NCBI RefSeq assembly: GCF_029338355.1 | Contig: NZ_CP119802.1 | Span: 868,001-932,000, forward strand | Length of the DNA stretch: 64,000 nt | Source: Halosegnis marinus | Lineage (GTDB): Archaea > Halobacteriota > Halobacteria > Halobacteriales > Haloarculaceae | Direction: 5' to 3' | Shown here: positions 51,342 through 59,232 of the stretch, in pieces | Numbering within the stretch: the stretch's first letter is position 1 | How the letters are laid out: each line of letters starts with the position of its first letter | Translations under genes and position numbers: made by a program | The notes under the pieces: generated by a model | Told to the model about the DNA's origin: nothing | The model's database searches: none | What the model saw: only the letters and a program-made list of their open reading frames with translations

Positions 51342-51638
51342 TCACTCCAGCGAGACGTAGGTGAGGAACGCGAGCGCGACGAACTGGAGGGCGCGCATGA
51401 CGGCGACGACGGTGCCGACGCCGCCGCCCATCCCGTACAGCGACGCCGCCGAGAAGAAGAAGTAGACGGCGACGGCGTTCTCCACGAGCAGCGAGAGTCC
51501 GAACGCGACCAGCCCGAGCGTCAGCCGGGACTCGAAGGTTCGGTAGTTGCGGTACCAGACGCCGAGCAGCACCACGAGCAGGACGGCGTTGGCCGCCGAG
51601 AGCGCGGTCGCGACCAGCAGTTGGGGCCCCATCGCCAT
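51342..51638 (-). CDS. Small membrane protein, DUF7521-type, partner of an ArsR-like regulator
   Basis: The product is 98 aa with three hydrophobic helices (about 5-28, 39-62 and 72-96). It starts 2 bp after the stop of the winged-helix gene, so the two form one transcript. This regulator/membrane pair recurs in haloarchaea. The membrane protein may sense a signal for the regulator, but this is inference from the pairing. Confidence 0.62.
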   Translation of the reverse strand: MAMGPQLLVATALSAANAVLLVVLLGVWYRNYRTFESRLTLGLVAFGLSLLVENAVAVYFFFSAASLYGMGGGVGTVVAVMRALQFVALAFLTYVSLE

Positions 51639-51640
51639 GG

Positions 51641-51913
51641 TCAGATGTGCTCCGTTATCTCCTCGAACGCCTCGCGGTGGCCCTCGAAGCGGTCGGTGAG
51701 GAAGTACAGTTTCCCGTAGTCGTCGCCGCCGGTCTCGACGACGTCGTGCTCTAACAGCGCGTCAAGGTGGTGTCGGACGGTGTTGTAGTCCACGTCGAGT
51801 TCCTCCGCGAGTTGGTTGGCGTTGCGGGGCCGGGCGTCGAGCAGGCGGATGATACGCGCCCTGTTCGCGCCGCCGCGGGTGCCGGCCAGCAGGTACCACA
51901 GCGCCTTCTCCAT
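51641..51913 (-). CDS. ArsR-family winged-helix transcriptional regulator
   Basis: The product is 90 aa from ATG 51913. A single winged helix fills the chain: ANRARIIRLLDARPRNANQLAEELDVDYNTVRHHLDAL is HTH, and VVETGGDDYGKLYFLTDRF is the wing. There are no metal-binding Cys. It is the first gene of a two-gene operon with the small membrane protein. Confidence 0.85.
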   Translation of the reverse strand: MEKALWYLLAGTRGGANRARIIRLLDARPRNANQLAEELDVDYNTVRHHLDALLEHDVVETGGDDYGKLYFLTDRFEGHREAFEEITEHI

Positions 51914-51984
51914 CTGTGCGTGGGTGAGAGGGGTGGGCCGGCTACATAGGGGTTCGCCCGGCGTGCGGCGGGCGCGGGCCGCCG

Positions 51985-53076
51985 TTACGCCTCGAAGCCC
52001 TCCTCGAAGACGAAGGTCCCGTTCCGCTGGACGGCCTCGCCGTCCACCTCGATGACAGAGTCCTCGCTCATATCGACTATCATGTCGGTGTGGACGGCGG
52101 AGTCGTTGCGCTCGTTGTCCGCGCCGACGGTGTCCTCGTAGGCCATCCCGATGGCCATGTGGACGGTGTCGCCGGTCTTCTCGTCGAACAGCATGTTGTA
52201 GGTGAACTCGTCGATGTCGCGGTTCATGCCGATGCCGAGTTCGCCGAGGCGGCGCGCCCCCTCGTCGGTGTCGAGCAGGCTCGTCAGGACGGCCTCGTTC
52301 TTCGACGCCGAGTGCTCGACCACCTCGCCGCCCTCGAAGACGAGGCGGGCGTCGAGCACCTCCCGGCCCTGCACCAACACGGGCTTGTCGAACAGCACCT
52401 CGCCCTCGACGCTGTCGGGGACGGGCGCGGTGAACACCTCGCCGCCGGGCATGTTGTGCTCGCCGTAGTCGTTCTCCACGACGTTGCCGGCGACGGACAT
52501 GGTCACGTCCGTCGTGTCGCCCGAACGGATGCGGACCTCGTCGGCGTCGTCGAGGATATCGACCAACTGCGACTGGTGTTCGCGCACGGCGTCCCAGTCC
52601 TTGTTGACGGCGCTCCAGACGAACTCCTCGTACGCCGCGGTGCTCATCTCGGCCTTCTGTGCGCCCGTCTCCGTGGGGAACTGCGTGAGGTTCCACCGCT
52701 TCGACATGACCTCGTCGGAGACCGGCTTGTTCGCGGCCGACTTCGCCTGCTGTATCTCCGGGGGGACGTCGCTCGACTCCAGCATGTTGCCGCCGCCCCG
52801 GACGTTGATGAAGACGTCCGCCGCCTCGGCGCGGGCCAGCGACATCCCGTTCAGTTCGATGTCGTCGGGGTCGACCGCGCGGTCGTAGGCGCGCGAGGCG
52901 CGGGCCGAGCCCATCGTGACGACGGTCGTCGCGCCGCGCTCCGCGCACAGTTCGTTGACGGCGACGAGCAGGTCCTCGCTCTCGGGCGAGCCGCTGACGA
53001 TGACGTCGTCGCCCCGCTCGATGTCGGTACAGTGGTCGACGAGCACCTCGGCGTGCTCGCGGATTCGGGGGTCCAT
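51985..53076 (-). CDS. M29-family metalloaminopeptidase
   Basis: The product is 363 aa from ATG 53076 with TATA-like GTTAAG about 27 bp upstream. The catalytic metal ligands of the family are visible in the C-terminal half: GGEVFTAPVPDSVEGEV (Glu, about 218-232), FEGGEVVEHSASKNEAVL, and HMAIGMAYEDTVGADNERNDSAVHTDMIVD (His and Asp). Thermophilic aminopeptidases of this family remove N-terminal residues from peptides in the cytoplasm. No signal peptide is seen. Confidence 0.9.
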   Translation of the reverse strand: MDPRIREHAEVLVDHCTDIERGDDVIVSGSPESEDLLVAVNELCAERGATTVVTMGSARASRAYDRAVDPDDIELNGMSLARAEAADVFINVRGGGNMLESSDVPPEIQQAKSAANKPVSDEVMSKRWNLTQFPTETGAQKAEMSTAAYEEFVWSAVNKDWDAVREHQSQLVDILDDADEVRIRSGDTTDVTMSVAGNVVENDYGEHNMPGGEVFTAPVPDSVEGEVLFDKPVLVQGREVLDARLVFEGGEVVEHSASKNEAVLTSLLDTDEGARRLGELGIGMNRDIDEFTYNMLFDEKTGDTVHMAIGMAYEDTVGADNERNDSAVHTDMIVDMSEDSVIEVDGEAVQRNGTFVFEEGFEA

Positions 53077-53134
53077 ACCCGGGGTTGTGCGAGCCGGGAC
53101 TTAACCCCGGGCAGAAGGGCCCTTCTGTTTGGGT

Positions 53135-54010
53135 TCAGGGAGGTTCGCCGGTCGCGACCACCCGGCCGCGGTCGTCGAGCGTGACGGCGAGCGTGTCGCC
53201 CTCGACGGTCAGTTCGAAGCGGAGGCGGTAGGGGTCGTCGTCCGCGACGCTCGCCGTCGCCGTCCCGATGCCGCCGGGACCGCGGCCGTCCACGGCGACG
53301 GCGACGCGCCACGGCCGCGCGTGGTGGACGTCCGCGCCGTGGTCGCGGTAGAAAGCGACCACCTCCGGCGCGAGCACGAGGTAGGTGCCGGCGCTGGCGG
53401 CGAACCGCTCGCCGCAGCGGTCACACCGGGAGGCGAACACGTGCATCTCGCCGCCGTCCACCGCCGTCGTCGTCGGCTCCGTCGCCAGCGGTCCGAGGCA
53501 CTCGGGACACCGGCCCGTCGTGGCGAACTCCATCCGCTGGTAGGTGCGAAGCGCCGCCGTCTCCAGCAGGGTCTCGGTGTCCATGTCGGCGGCCGCGCCG
53601 GGCGGGAACCCCGTCACGAACAGGCCGTGGTCCGCCTCGCAGCGCACGGCGAGTTCGCCGTCGGCGTAGCCGGCCGTCACCGGCGCGCCGCACAGCACGC
53701 AGTCGCCGAGGTCGGTCGGTTCCTTGCGCTCGGCCCCCGAGTAGGTGCCCGCGATGACCGCCGCGACGACGGCCCGCCCCGCGTAGGAGAGGTCGTACCC
53801 CTCCTCGGACTTCTCGACGAACGTGCCGACGAGCTTCCCGAGGTGGTAGTTGAAGCGCCCGGAGTCGTCGATGGCGGTGCGCCGGCGCAGCGTCGAGAAG
53901 GCCAGCGGCGTCTCCCCCTCGCGGCGCGCGGCGACGAGCGACTGGAGGATGTCCATCCGCGGTTCCGCCGCGAGCAGTTCGAACGCGGCCGCCGGGCGGG
54001 TGCCGTCCAT
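53135..54010 (-). CDS. Winged-helix regulator with zinc-ribbon domains (haloarchaeal ArsR-like)
   Basis: The product is 291 aa from ATG 54010. The HTH (about 1-75) has EPRMDILQSLVAARREG and SGRFNYHLGKLVGTFVEK. The middle carries CVLCGAPV with a partner Cys in RCEADHG, then CPECLGPL with SRCDRCGERF, two zinc-ribbon-like sites. The C-terminal beta region (about 210-291) is of unknown role. Its target genes are not evident; it lies just upstream of the methyltransferase/cupin cluster in the direction of DNA numbering, on the same strand. Confidence 0.76.
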   Translation of the reverse strand: MDGTRPAAAFELLAAEPRMDILQSLVAARREGETPLAFSTLRRRTAIDDSGRFNYHLGKLVGTFVEKSEEGYDLSYAGRAVVAAVIAGTYSGAERKEPTDLGDCVLCGAPVTAGYADGELAVRCEADHGLFVTGFPPGAAADMDTETLLETAALRTYQRMEFATTGRCPECLGPLATEPTTTAVDGGEMHVFASRCDRCGERFAASAGTYLVLAPEVVAFYRDHGADVHHARPWRVAVAVDGRGPGGIGTATASVADDDPYRLRFELTVEGDTLAVTLDDRGRVVATGEPP

Positions 54011-54059
54011 GGACCGCGATACGCCCCCCGGGACAAAGGCGTTCGCCCGGCGGTTTCGG

Positions 54060-54851
54060 TTACGCGTCCGACAGGTCCGCGACGGCGACGTGGAACGGAA
54101 CCGTCTCGCGGCGCTCGTAGGTGCCCTCGCGCGCCTGCGCGACGGCCTCGCGGCCCATCTCGCGCCATCGCTCGCGCAGCGCGTCGAGTTCGGCGTCGTC
54201 GCCGGCCATCTCGCCGCGCCGGTCGCGGATGGCGTCGCCGCGCGCCTTCCGCGCGACGGCTTCGAGCTCGCGCTCGGCGTACGGCGCCGTCGTCGTCCGC
54301 GTGTGGTCGCGCCGGGCCGTCTCGGGGGCGGGGAGGCCGGCACGCTCGAACAGCGCCGGCAGGTCGCCGCCGAGCGCCACGTCCGTCTCGACCCCCGCGA
54401 GGTAGCGGTCGCGCGCCTCGCGGGCGAGGCCGGCCTCGCCCTCGGCCGTGGACTCGACGGTCACGCCCGCGTTGTCGGGTTCTATCGCGGCGACGGCGTC
54501 GCGGGCGACCCGCGCGAACTCCCGCAGGGCGCGCTCGGGGTCGGGGAGGTTCACCAGCAGGGCCTGACACGCCACGAGGTCGAAACTGTCGTCGGGGAAG
54601 GGGAGGCTGTACGCGTCGGCGCGCACCCCTTCGACTTCCTCGGGGAGCGCCGCGAGCAGGTCGGGGTCGCGGTCCGCGCCGACGACCCGGCCCGGACACT
54701 CGGCGGCCATCGCCGCGGCGAGTTCGCCCGTGCCGCAGCCCACGTCGAGCACGCTCGTCCGCTCCGGTAGCGCCAGGGGCGCGAGCGCGTCCCGGTCGGC
54801 CCACAGCCCCTCGCGCGTCCGGTCGAGGTACTCGGCGGTGAAGCGGCGCAC
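54060..54851 (-). CDS. Class I SAM-dependent methyltransferase
   Basis: The product is 263 aa from GTG 54851. SVLDVGCGTGELAAAMA is the SAM-binding motif I (about 35), VVGADRDPDLLAAL motif post-I, FDLVACQALLVNLPDPERALREFARV motif II/III. The C-terminal half is helical and charged. The substrate is unknown. It lies 31 bp after the cupin gene on the same strand and is probably co-transcribed with it. Confidence 0.87.
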   Translation of the reverse strand: MRRFTAEYLDRTREGLWADRDALAPLALPERTSVLDVGCGTGELAAAMAAECPGRVVGADRDPDLLAALPEEVEGVRADAYSLPFPDDSFDLVACQALLVNLPDPERALREFARVARDAVAAIEPDNAGVTVESTAEGEAGLAREARDRYLAGVETDVALGGDLPALFERAGLPAPETARRDHTRTTTAPYAERELEAVARKARGDAIRDRRGEMAGDDAELDALRERWREMGREAVAQAREGTYERRETVPFHVAVADLSDA

Positions 54852-54882
54852 GCCCCCGATAGCGAGGGACGGGAGAAAACCC

Positions 54883-55335
54883 CTACGCGTCGAGTTCCGT
54901 CCCGCACTCGGGACAGACGAGCGTGAAGCCGTCCTCGGCCGGCACGAACCGCATCTCGTCGCTGTCGCACTCCGGGCAGTCCTGCTTGACGCGCACGTCC
55001 TCGCTCGCCTTCGGGGCGCCGAGCGCGAGCGCCACGACCGGCTCGTCGCCGCCGTTGTACCCCGACTGGAAGTCGCCGGGCGCGAACCGGACGGCCTCGC
55101 CCGCGCCGACGGTTACCTCGTCGTCGGGGCGCTCGAACGTCGCCTCGCCCGAGAGCACGTAGAACACCTCCTCCTGGTCGAGGTGGGTGTGCAGCCCGCC
55201 CGAGAAGCGCTCGCCGGGCGCGAGCGTGTAGTGGTTGATCGCTACGTCGCTCGTCCCGAGCGGCCCGGCCAGCCGCCGCACGTCGGCGTCGCTCATTCCC
55301 TCCGCGTCGAGGTCCTCGACGGTCACTTTCTCCAT
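54883..55335 (-). CDS. Cupin-domain protein with C-terminal zinc ribbon
   Basis: The product is 150 aa. The cupin (about 30-110) has the metal motifs GLHTHLDQEEVFYVLSGEATF (His, His, Glu) and RFAPGDFQSGYNGG (His replaced). A zinc ribbon follows (CPECDSDEMRF, LVCPECGTEL). It could be a sugar-type or stress sensor or an enzyme. The loss of the second-motif His suggests a binding role, but that is inference. Confidence 0.8.
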   Translation of the reverse strand: MEKVTVEDLDAEGMSDADVRRLAGPLGTSDVAINHYTLAPGERFSGGLHTHLDQEEVFYVLSGEATFERPDDEVTVGAGEAVRFAPGDFQSGYNGGDEPVVALALGAPKASEDVRVKQDCPECDSDEMRFVPAEDGFTLVCPECGTELDA

Positions 55336-55414
55336 GCCCGGAACACGGACGCGCGACCCAAAAGCGTCGGCTTCGCGGAAGCCCCCGTGACGACCTGCCG
55401 GTCGGGGGCGCAGG

Positions 55415-55509
55415 GCTCACTCCCGATAGCTCGCGTGTCGCCCCGCTCCCGCTCGCCCGTCTCGCGGCCTCCCTATCGGTCGGCCGCGTGCAGTTCCCGG
55501 ACCCGCTCG
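55415..55509. repeat. 95-bp direct repeat, copy A (duplicated 3' end of nfo)
   Basis: It matches 55536-55630 at an offset of exactly 121 bp with about six mismatches. On the minus strand it encodes the same last eleven residues and stop ([11 protein letters not shown] and TAG) as nfo, followed by the same low-complexity flank. It lies just beyond the stop of nfo and is not translated as part of it. Confidence 0.85.
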
Positions 55510-55535
55510 CGGCTCCGCCGCTCGCCGTTCGGTCC

Positions 55536-55630
55536 GCTCACTCCCGCTGGCTCGCGTGTCGCTCCGCTCCCGCTCGCCCGTCCCGCGGCCTCCCTATCGG
55601 TCGGCCGCGTGCAGTTCCCGAACCCGCTCG
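55536..55630. repeat. 95-bp direct repeat, copy B (functional 3' end of nfo)
   Basis: This copy contains the real nfo stop codon (TAG at 55596-55594) and the terminal codons. A 26-bp spacer separates the copies, so the event looks like a 121-bp tandem duplication. Confidence 0.85.
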
Positions 55631-56463
55631 ATGTTCCACTCGAAGGACTTCCCGTCCTCCGTCGGCGTCTCCAGCGCCATCGGGACGCCCTCGTCCGCCG
55701 CCCGCTGGATGAACGCCCGCATCCCCTCGACGCCGATCTCGCCCTCGCCGATGTGGGCGTGTTCGTCCTTGTTCGTCCCGCAGGCGTGCTTCGAGTCGTT
55801 GAGGTGGACGTACGCCAGCCGGTCGAGGCCGACCACGTCGTCGAACGCCGCGAACGTCTCCGCGACCCCCTCGGCCGTGGAGATATCGTAGCCCGCCGCG
55901 AACGCGTGGGCGGTATCGACGCAGAACTCGATGTCGAGCGACGTCTCGTCGGCCACCGTCGCGAGGTGCTCGAACTGCCCGCCGAGCTTCGTGCCCGAGC
56001 CGGCGTCCGACTCGATGAGGACGGTCACGCCGTCGGGCACGTCGAGGTCGTCCAGCACGGAGCCGGCGTTTTCGAGTCCCCCCTCGACGCCCGCCCCGGT
56101 GTGCGCCCCGAGGTGGACGTTCACGTACGGGATGTCGAGCGTCGCCGCGGCCTCGACCTCCTCCTGCATGGAGTGTAGGGACTTCTCGCGGAGGCCCTCC
56201 TTCGGCGTACAGAGGTTGACGAGGTAGGAGGTGTGGATGACCCACGGCCCGATGCCGTGTTCGTCGGCGAGGTCCACGAACTGCGCGGCCGCTTCCTCGT
56301 CGAAGGAGGGCGACTGCCACACCTGCGGCGAGTGCGAGAATATCTGCCCGCAGTTGCCGCCGTACTCGACCTGCTGGTGGACCGCGTTCGCCGGGCCGTC
56401 GTACGGGCCCGCGCTCTTCGCGATGGAGGTGTGTGCCCCCACCCGGATGTCGTCCGTGCTCAT
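55594..56463 (-). CDS. nfo: Endonuclease IV (deoxyribonuclease IV), AP endonuclease
   Basis: The product is 289 aa from ATG 56463. TIM-barrel zinc-enzyme motifs are present: [10 protein letters not shown] at the start, [62 protein letters not shown] and MALETPTED. The His, Asp and Glu ligands of the three-zinc site are all visible. It cuts DNA 5' of abasic sites in base-excision repair. The last 37 bp of the gene lie in the duplicated segment. Confidence 0.95.
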   Translation of the reverse strand: MSTDDIRVGAHTSIAKSAGPYDGPANAVHQQVEYGGNCGQIFSHSPQVWQSPSFDEEAAAQFVDLADEHGIGPWVIHTSYLVNLCTPKEGLREKSLHSMQEEVEAAATLDIPYVNVHLGAHTGAGVEGGLENAGSVLDDLDVPDGVTVLIESDAGSGTKLGGQFEHLATVADETSLDIEFCVDTAHAFAAGYDISTAEGVAETFAAFDDVVGLDRLAYVHLNDSKHACGTNKDEHAHIGEGEIGVEGMRAFIQRAADEGVPMALETPTEDGKSFEWNIERVRELHAADR

Positions 56464-56759
56464 GGCTCGGGTAGCGGGCGGGGGTCGCAAAGCGGTGTCG
56501 GATGCGTCGTTCGGTGTGCTCCGTGGCTGTTCTCGCGGCGTGGGTTCGGTTCGCGGGACTCGACTCCGATACTGCTCCGCGAGCGCCCTGCTCGCGCGAT
56601 TCCATGAGTACCGCCCCGCGACCGCACCGCCCACACACCTCCCTTGCCGATTCACTCGGTCGCGTCGCTCCCTCGTTCATCCCTCGCGTGGCGCCGGCTC
56701 GCCACGGCAGGCTCGCCGGCGCGCGCCACAGGCGGCAGAAGCAGTGAAGCGGAGTCTGA
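56464..56759. other. Intergenic region of about 296 bp, no gene seen
   Basis: It contains the nfo promoter side and the tail of the lipoate-ligase transcript. It has pyrimidine-rich simple-sequence words (TCGCTCCCTCGTTC) like the spacers near 3060 and 55450 and one GC hairpin (GGCGCCGGCTCGCC, near 56691). No ORF with family features and no RNA fold is convincing. Confidence 0.4.
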
Positions 56760-57569
56760 CTACGACGTCGGGTCGTCGCGCCGCCGGGTCCACGCCTCGC
56801 TCCGGTACTTCTCGTCGGCGCGTTCCTCCGCGAAGTCGCGTTCCGCCTCGGTCCACTCGCCCTCCTCGGCCCCGGCCCACTCGGCGAGCGCGTCCTCCAG
56901 CGCCGCGACCACGTCGGCACGGGTCAGGTCGGGGTTCTGCTCGAGGAGGCTCGTCACGCGGCCGTCGAAGTCGGCGGGCGTCACGTCGTCGGCGGCGAAG
57001 CAGTCGAGGTGGCGCTCCGGCTCCGAGCGGAAGGTGATGGAGCCGTGCTGGATGACCGCGTCCTTCCGGCGGTACTGCGCGTTACCGGAGAGCTTCCGGC
57101 CGTCCCCGGCGACGATGTCGTGGGCCGGGTGGAGCGCGCGGAGGTAGCAGGCCGGCTCGTGGACGGCCGCGTGTTCCTCGGCGACGAAGCGGGCGTCCAC
57201 GCCGAGCGCGTCGAACGCGTCGAACAGCGGCTCGCAGAACAGCTCGTACGTCTCCAGCAGGTCGCCGGGTACCTCGTCCGCGGGGGCGATAACCGAGTAC
57301 GACACGTCGCCGTAGGTGTCGTGGTAGATGCCGCCGCCGCCGGTGTTGCGGCGTATCACGTCCACCCCTGCGCGCTCGCAGGCGGCCCAGTCCACGCTCT
57401 CGGCGGACTGGCGGTAGCCGAGCGACAGCGTCGAGGGTCGCCACCGGTAGAGCCGGACGGTCCGGGGACCGCCGGTCGCAGCGGTGCGGGCCGCGGCCTC
57501 GTCGTAGGCCATCGCCTCGGCACCCGGGAGCGCCTGCTCGCGTAGCAGCCGCCAGTCGCCTTCAGGCAT
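56760..57569 (-). CDS. Lipoate-protein ligase A family protein
   Basis: The product is 269 aa. RLYRWRPSTLSLGYRQ and the lipoyl-binding loop RRNTGGGGIYHDTYGDVSY (about 74-92), the catalytic Lys in GRKLSGNAQYRRKDAVIQHGSI (about 157) and a C-terminal accessory part (about 190-269) are visible. The enzyme activates lipoate or octanoate and attaches it to 2-oxoacid dehydrogenases or GcvH. Its ATG overlaps the end of the exonuclease gene by 8 bp. Confidence 0.9.
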   Translation of the reverse strand: MPEGDWRLLREQALPGAEAMAYDEAAARTAATGGPRTVRLYRWRPSTLSLGYRQSAESVDWAACERAGVDVIRRNTGGGGIYHDTYGDVSYSVIAPADEVPGDLLETYELFCEPLFDAFDALGVDARFVAEEHAAVHEPACYLRALHPAHDIVAGDGRKLSGNAQYRRKDAVIQHGSITFRSEPERHLDCFAADDVTPADFDGRVTSLLEQNPDLTRADVVAALEDALAEWAGAEEGEWTEAERDFAEERADEKYRSEAWTRRRDDPTS

Positions 57570-58320
57570 CGCCGGTGTCGGGTCGCTCGGGTTCGAACAC
57601 GTCGGCGTGGAGCCGCCCGGCCACCTCGTCCATCAGCGTGCGGAGGTTGACGGCGTCCTCGCGGTTGTACGAGACGAGCGTCTCCAGCGAGCCGTCCTTC
57701 CCGCGCTCGTGTTCGCGCCACAGACGTACGGCGTCGCGGCCCGTGATATCCGGGCGGTCGCGCTCGATGCCGACTTCCGGTTCGATTGCCTTCAGCCCGC
57801 CCGAGAGCCCGACCTTCTTCGCGGCGTACATGCTGTCGAGGTGGGGCGCGTCGATGTCGAGGTCGAACGCCGATTCGAGGAAGGGCACGTCGAAGGAGGC
57901 CCCGTTGAACGTGACGAGCAGCGGGGCGTCGAGCAGGCGGGCGACGTTCTCGCGGGTGAGGTCGTCGCCGCGCACGAGCGTCGTCGTGTCGCCGCCGCGG
58001 TGGACCGAGACGGTGGTCACCTCGTCGCGGTCGGCCGAGAGTCCCGTCGTCTCGATGTCGAAGAAGGCCGCGTCGTCGCGGAAGTTCTCGTAACAGCGCC
58101 ACAGTTCGCCCGAGGGGAACCGCTCGCCGAAGTACCGCGCGTCGCCGGCCGCCAGCCGCGAGCGCGCCTCCTCGATGTACGCGCCGATGCGCTCGCCCGT
58201 CGTCGCGCCCACGTACGAGGGGTCGAACGCGTCCCAGTGGGTGACCCCGCGGCGCCAGAGGTCGCGCTCCGTCTTCTCCCCGACCCCGCCGACCGGGATG
58301 AAACTGTTCTCGATGCGCAT
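57562..58320 (-). CDS. RNase H-like DEDD 3'-5' exonuclease domain protein
   Basis: The product is 252 aa. An N-terminal 80-residue helical part (GGVGEKTERDLWRRGVTHWD resembles a helix-hairpin) precedes the nuclease. The metal acids are in AAFFDIETTGLSADRDE (Asp and Glu), LLVTFNGASFDVPFLESAF (Asp) and LVSYNREDAVNLRTLMD (Asp). This matches the YprB/RNase_H_2 group. A TATA-like TTTTAG on the minus strand (58344-58349) gives its own promoter. It is probably co-transcribed with the lipoate ligase downstream. Confidence 0.85.
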   Translation of the reverse strand: MRIENSFIPVGGVGEKTERDLWRRGVTHWDAFDPSYVGATTGERIGAYIEEARSRLAAGDARYFGERFPSGELWRCYENFRDDAAFFDIETTGLSADRDEVTTVSVHRGGDTTTLVRGDDLTRENVARLLDAPLLVTFNGASFDVPFLESAFDLDIDAPHLDSMYAAKKVGLSGGLKAIEPEVGIERDRPDITGRDAVRLWREHERGKDGSLETLVSYNREDAVNLRTLMDEVAGRLHADVFEPERPDTGDA

Positions 58321-58386
58321 ACCCGAACTTCCTGTCGTGCGGCTAAAACCCCTCGCTCCGGGCGGCGGGCGCGAGCGACGAGACGC

Positions 58387-58420
58387 GTTTTAGTATCGTA
58401 GTATGCAGTTTACAGTGCGG
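58387..58420 (+). promoter_or_regulatory. Orphan copy of the DJ-1/kynureninase promoter element
   Basis: TTTTAGTATCG (58388-58398) and, ten bases on, GTTTACAG repeat the layout found upstream of the DJ-1 and kynureninase genes (TTTA-R-TATCG, 10 bp, TTTAC). TTTACAGTGC (58409-58418) forms an imperfect inverted repeat with GCACAGTAAA (58441-58450). No plus-strand gene follows, so it may drive an RNA antisense to the 3' end of the DJ-1 gene. Confidence 0.4.
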
Positions 58421-58487
58421 AACGGGAGAGACCCCTCGAAGCACAGTAAACAACCGTGAAAAGCCGTCTACCCTCCGTCGAGCCGCG

Positions 58488-59093
58488 TTAGACGACCACG
58501 ACGTCGCCCGAGGGCTCGTACTCCATCTCGCGGGCGACGCGCTCGGCCACGTCGGCCCCGAACTCCCGGTCGACGACGTGGAAGGCGAGATCGAGCCCCG
58601 AGGTGACGCCGCCGGCCGACAGCAGGTCGCCGGTATCGACCACGCGGGCCTCCCGCACATCGGCGCCGGCGTCGGCGAGGTCGTCGAGCGCGGAGGCGTG
58701 CGTGACCGCCGGTTTCCCGTCGAACAGCCCCGTCTTCGCGGCGAGCATCGCCCCCGTGCAGACCGTGGCGAGCGGGACGCCTTCCGCGTACAGCGCCGCC
58801 AGCCGGTCGGGAAGCCGGCCGTCGTCGTACTCCGCGCGAGCGCCGGCCTCGGCGTCCGGGTCCGACCACCCGCCGCCGGGGACGACGACGAGGTCGGGGT
58901 CCGAACCCCCCAGTTCGCCGTCCGCGCCCACGCGGAGGCCGTGGCTCGCGGTCACGGCGTCGCGGCCGTCGCGGGTGACCATCCGCACCGACCCCTCGTC
59001 GGCGGCGTAGCGCAGGCCGTTCGCCAGCACCTCGTACGGACCGACGGCGTCCAGTTCGTCGAACCCCTCGTATATCGCTATCTCGACGTTCAC
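58488..59093 (-). CDS. DJ-1/PfpI family protein (class I glutamine amidotransferase-like)
   Basis: The product is 201 aa. GTG 59093 begins NVEIAIYEGFDELDAVGPYEVL, the usual start for the family; longer readings would include promoter sequence. The nucleophile elbow is VCTGAMLAAKTGLF with Cys about 103, and THASALDDLAD carries the His. Members hydrate isocyanides, act on amides or bind ligands. Its promoter element is shared with the kynureninase gene just upstream on the same strand, which suggests common control. Confidence 0.86.
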   Translation of the reverse strand: MNVEIAIYEGFDELDAVGPYEVLANGLRYAADEGSVRMVTRDGRDAVTASHGLRVGADGELGGSDPDLVVVPGGGWSDPDAEAGARAEYDDGRLPDRLAALYAEGVPLATVCTGAMLAAKTGLFDGKPAVTHASALDDLADAGADVREARVVDTGDLLSAGGVTSGLDLAFHVVDREFGADVAERVAREMEYEPSGDVVVV

Positions 59094-59129
59094 AGCGGCC
59101 GTTCGCGCGGTCGGGGGTTCAGCGTTGCG

Positions 59130-59165
59130 GACGGTGTAGTAAATCACATATTGCGATATTAAATC
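59130..59165 (-). promoter_or_regulatory. Promoter/operator element of the DJ-1 gene
   Basis: On the minus strand it reads GATTTAATATCG, then after ten bases TTTACTACACCGTC. TTTAATA can serve as TATA box, with start about 35-40 bp before GTG 59093. The extended match with 60587-60619 covers more than 25 of 33 aligned positions. Confidence 0.58.
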
Positions 59166-59232
59166 CATCAGGCGAGCCACGGGCGGCGCTGCTCACGGGG
59201 CAGAGAGGTAGTCCGGAAGTTACCCCCGGGAA

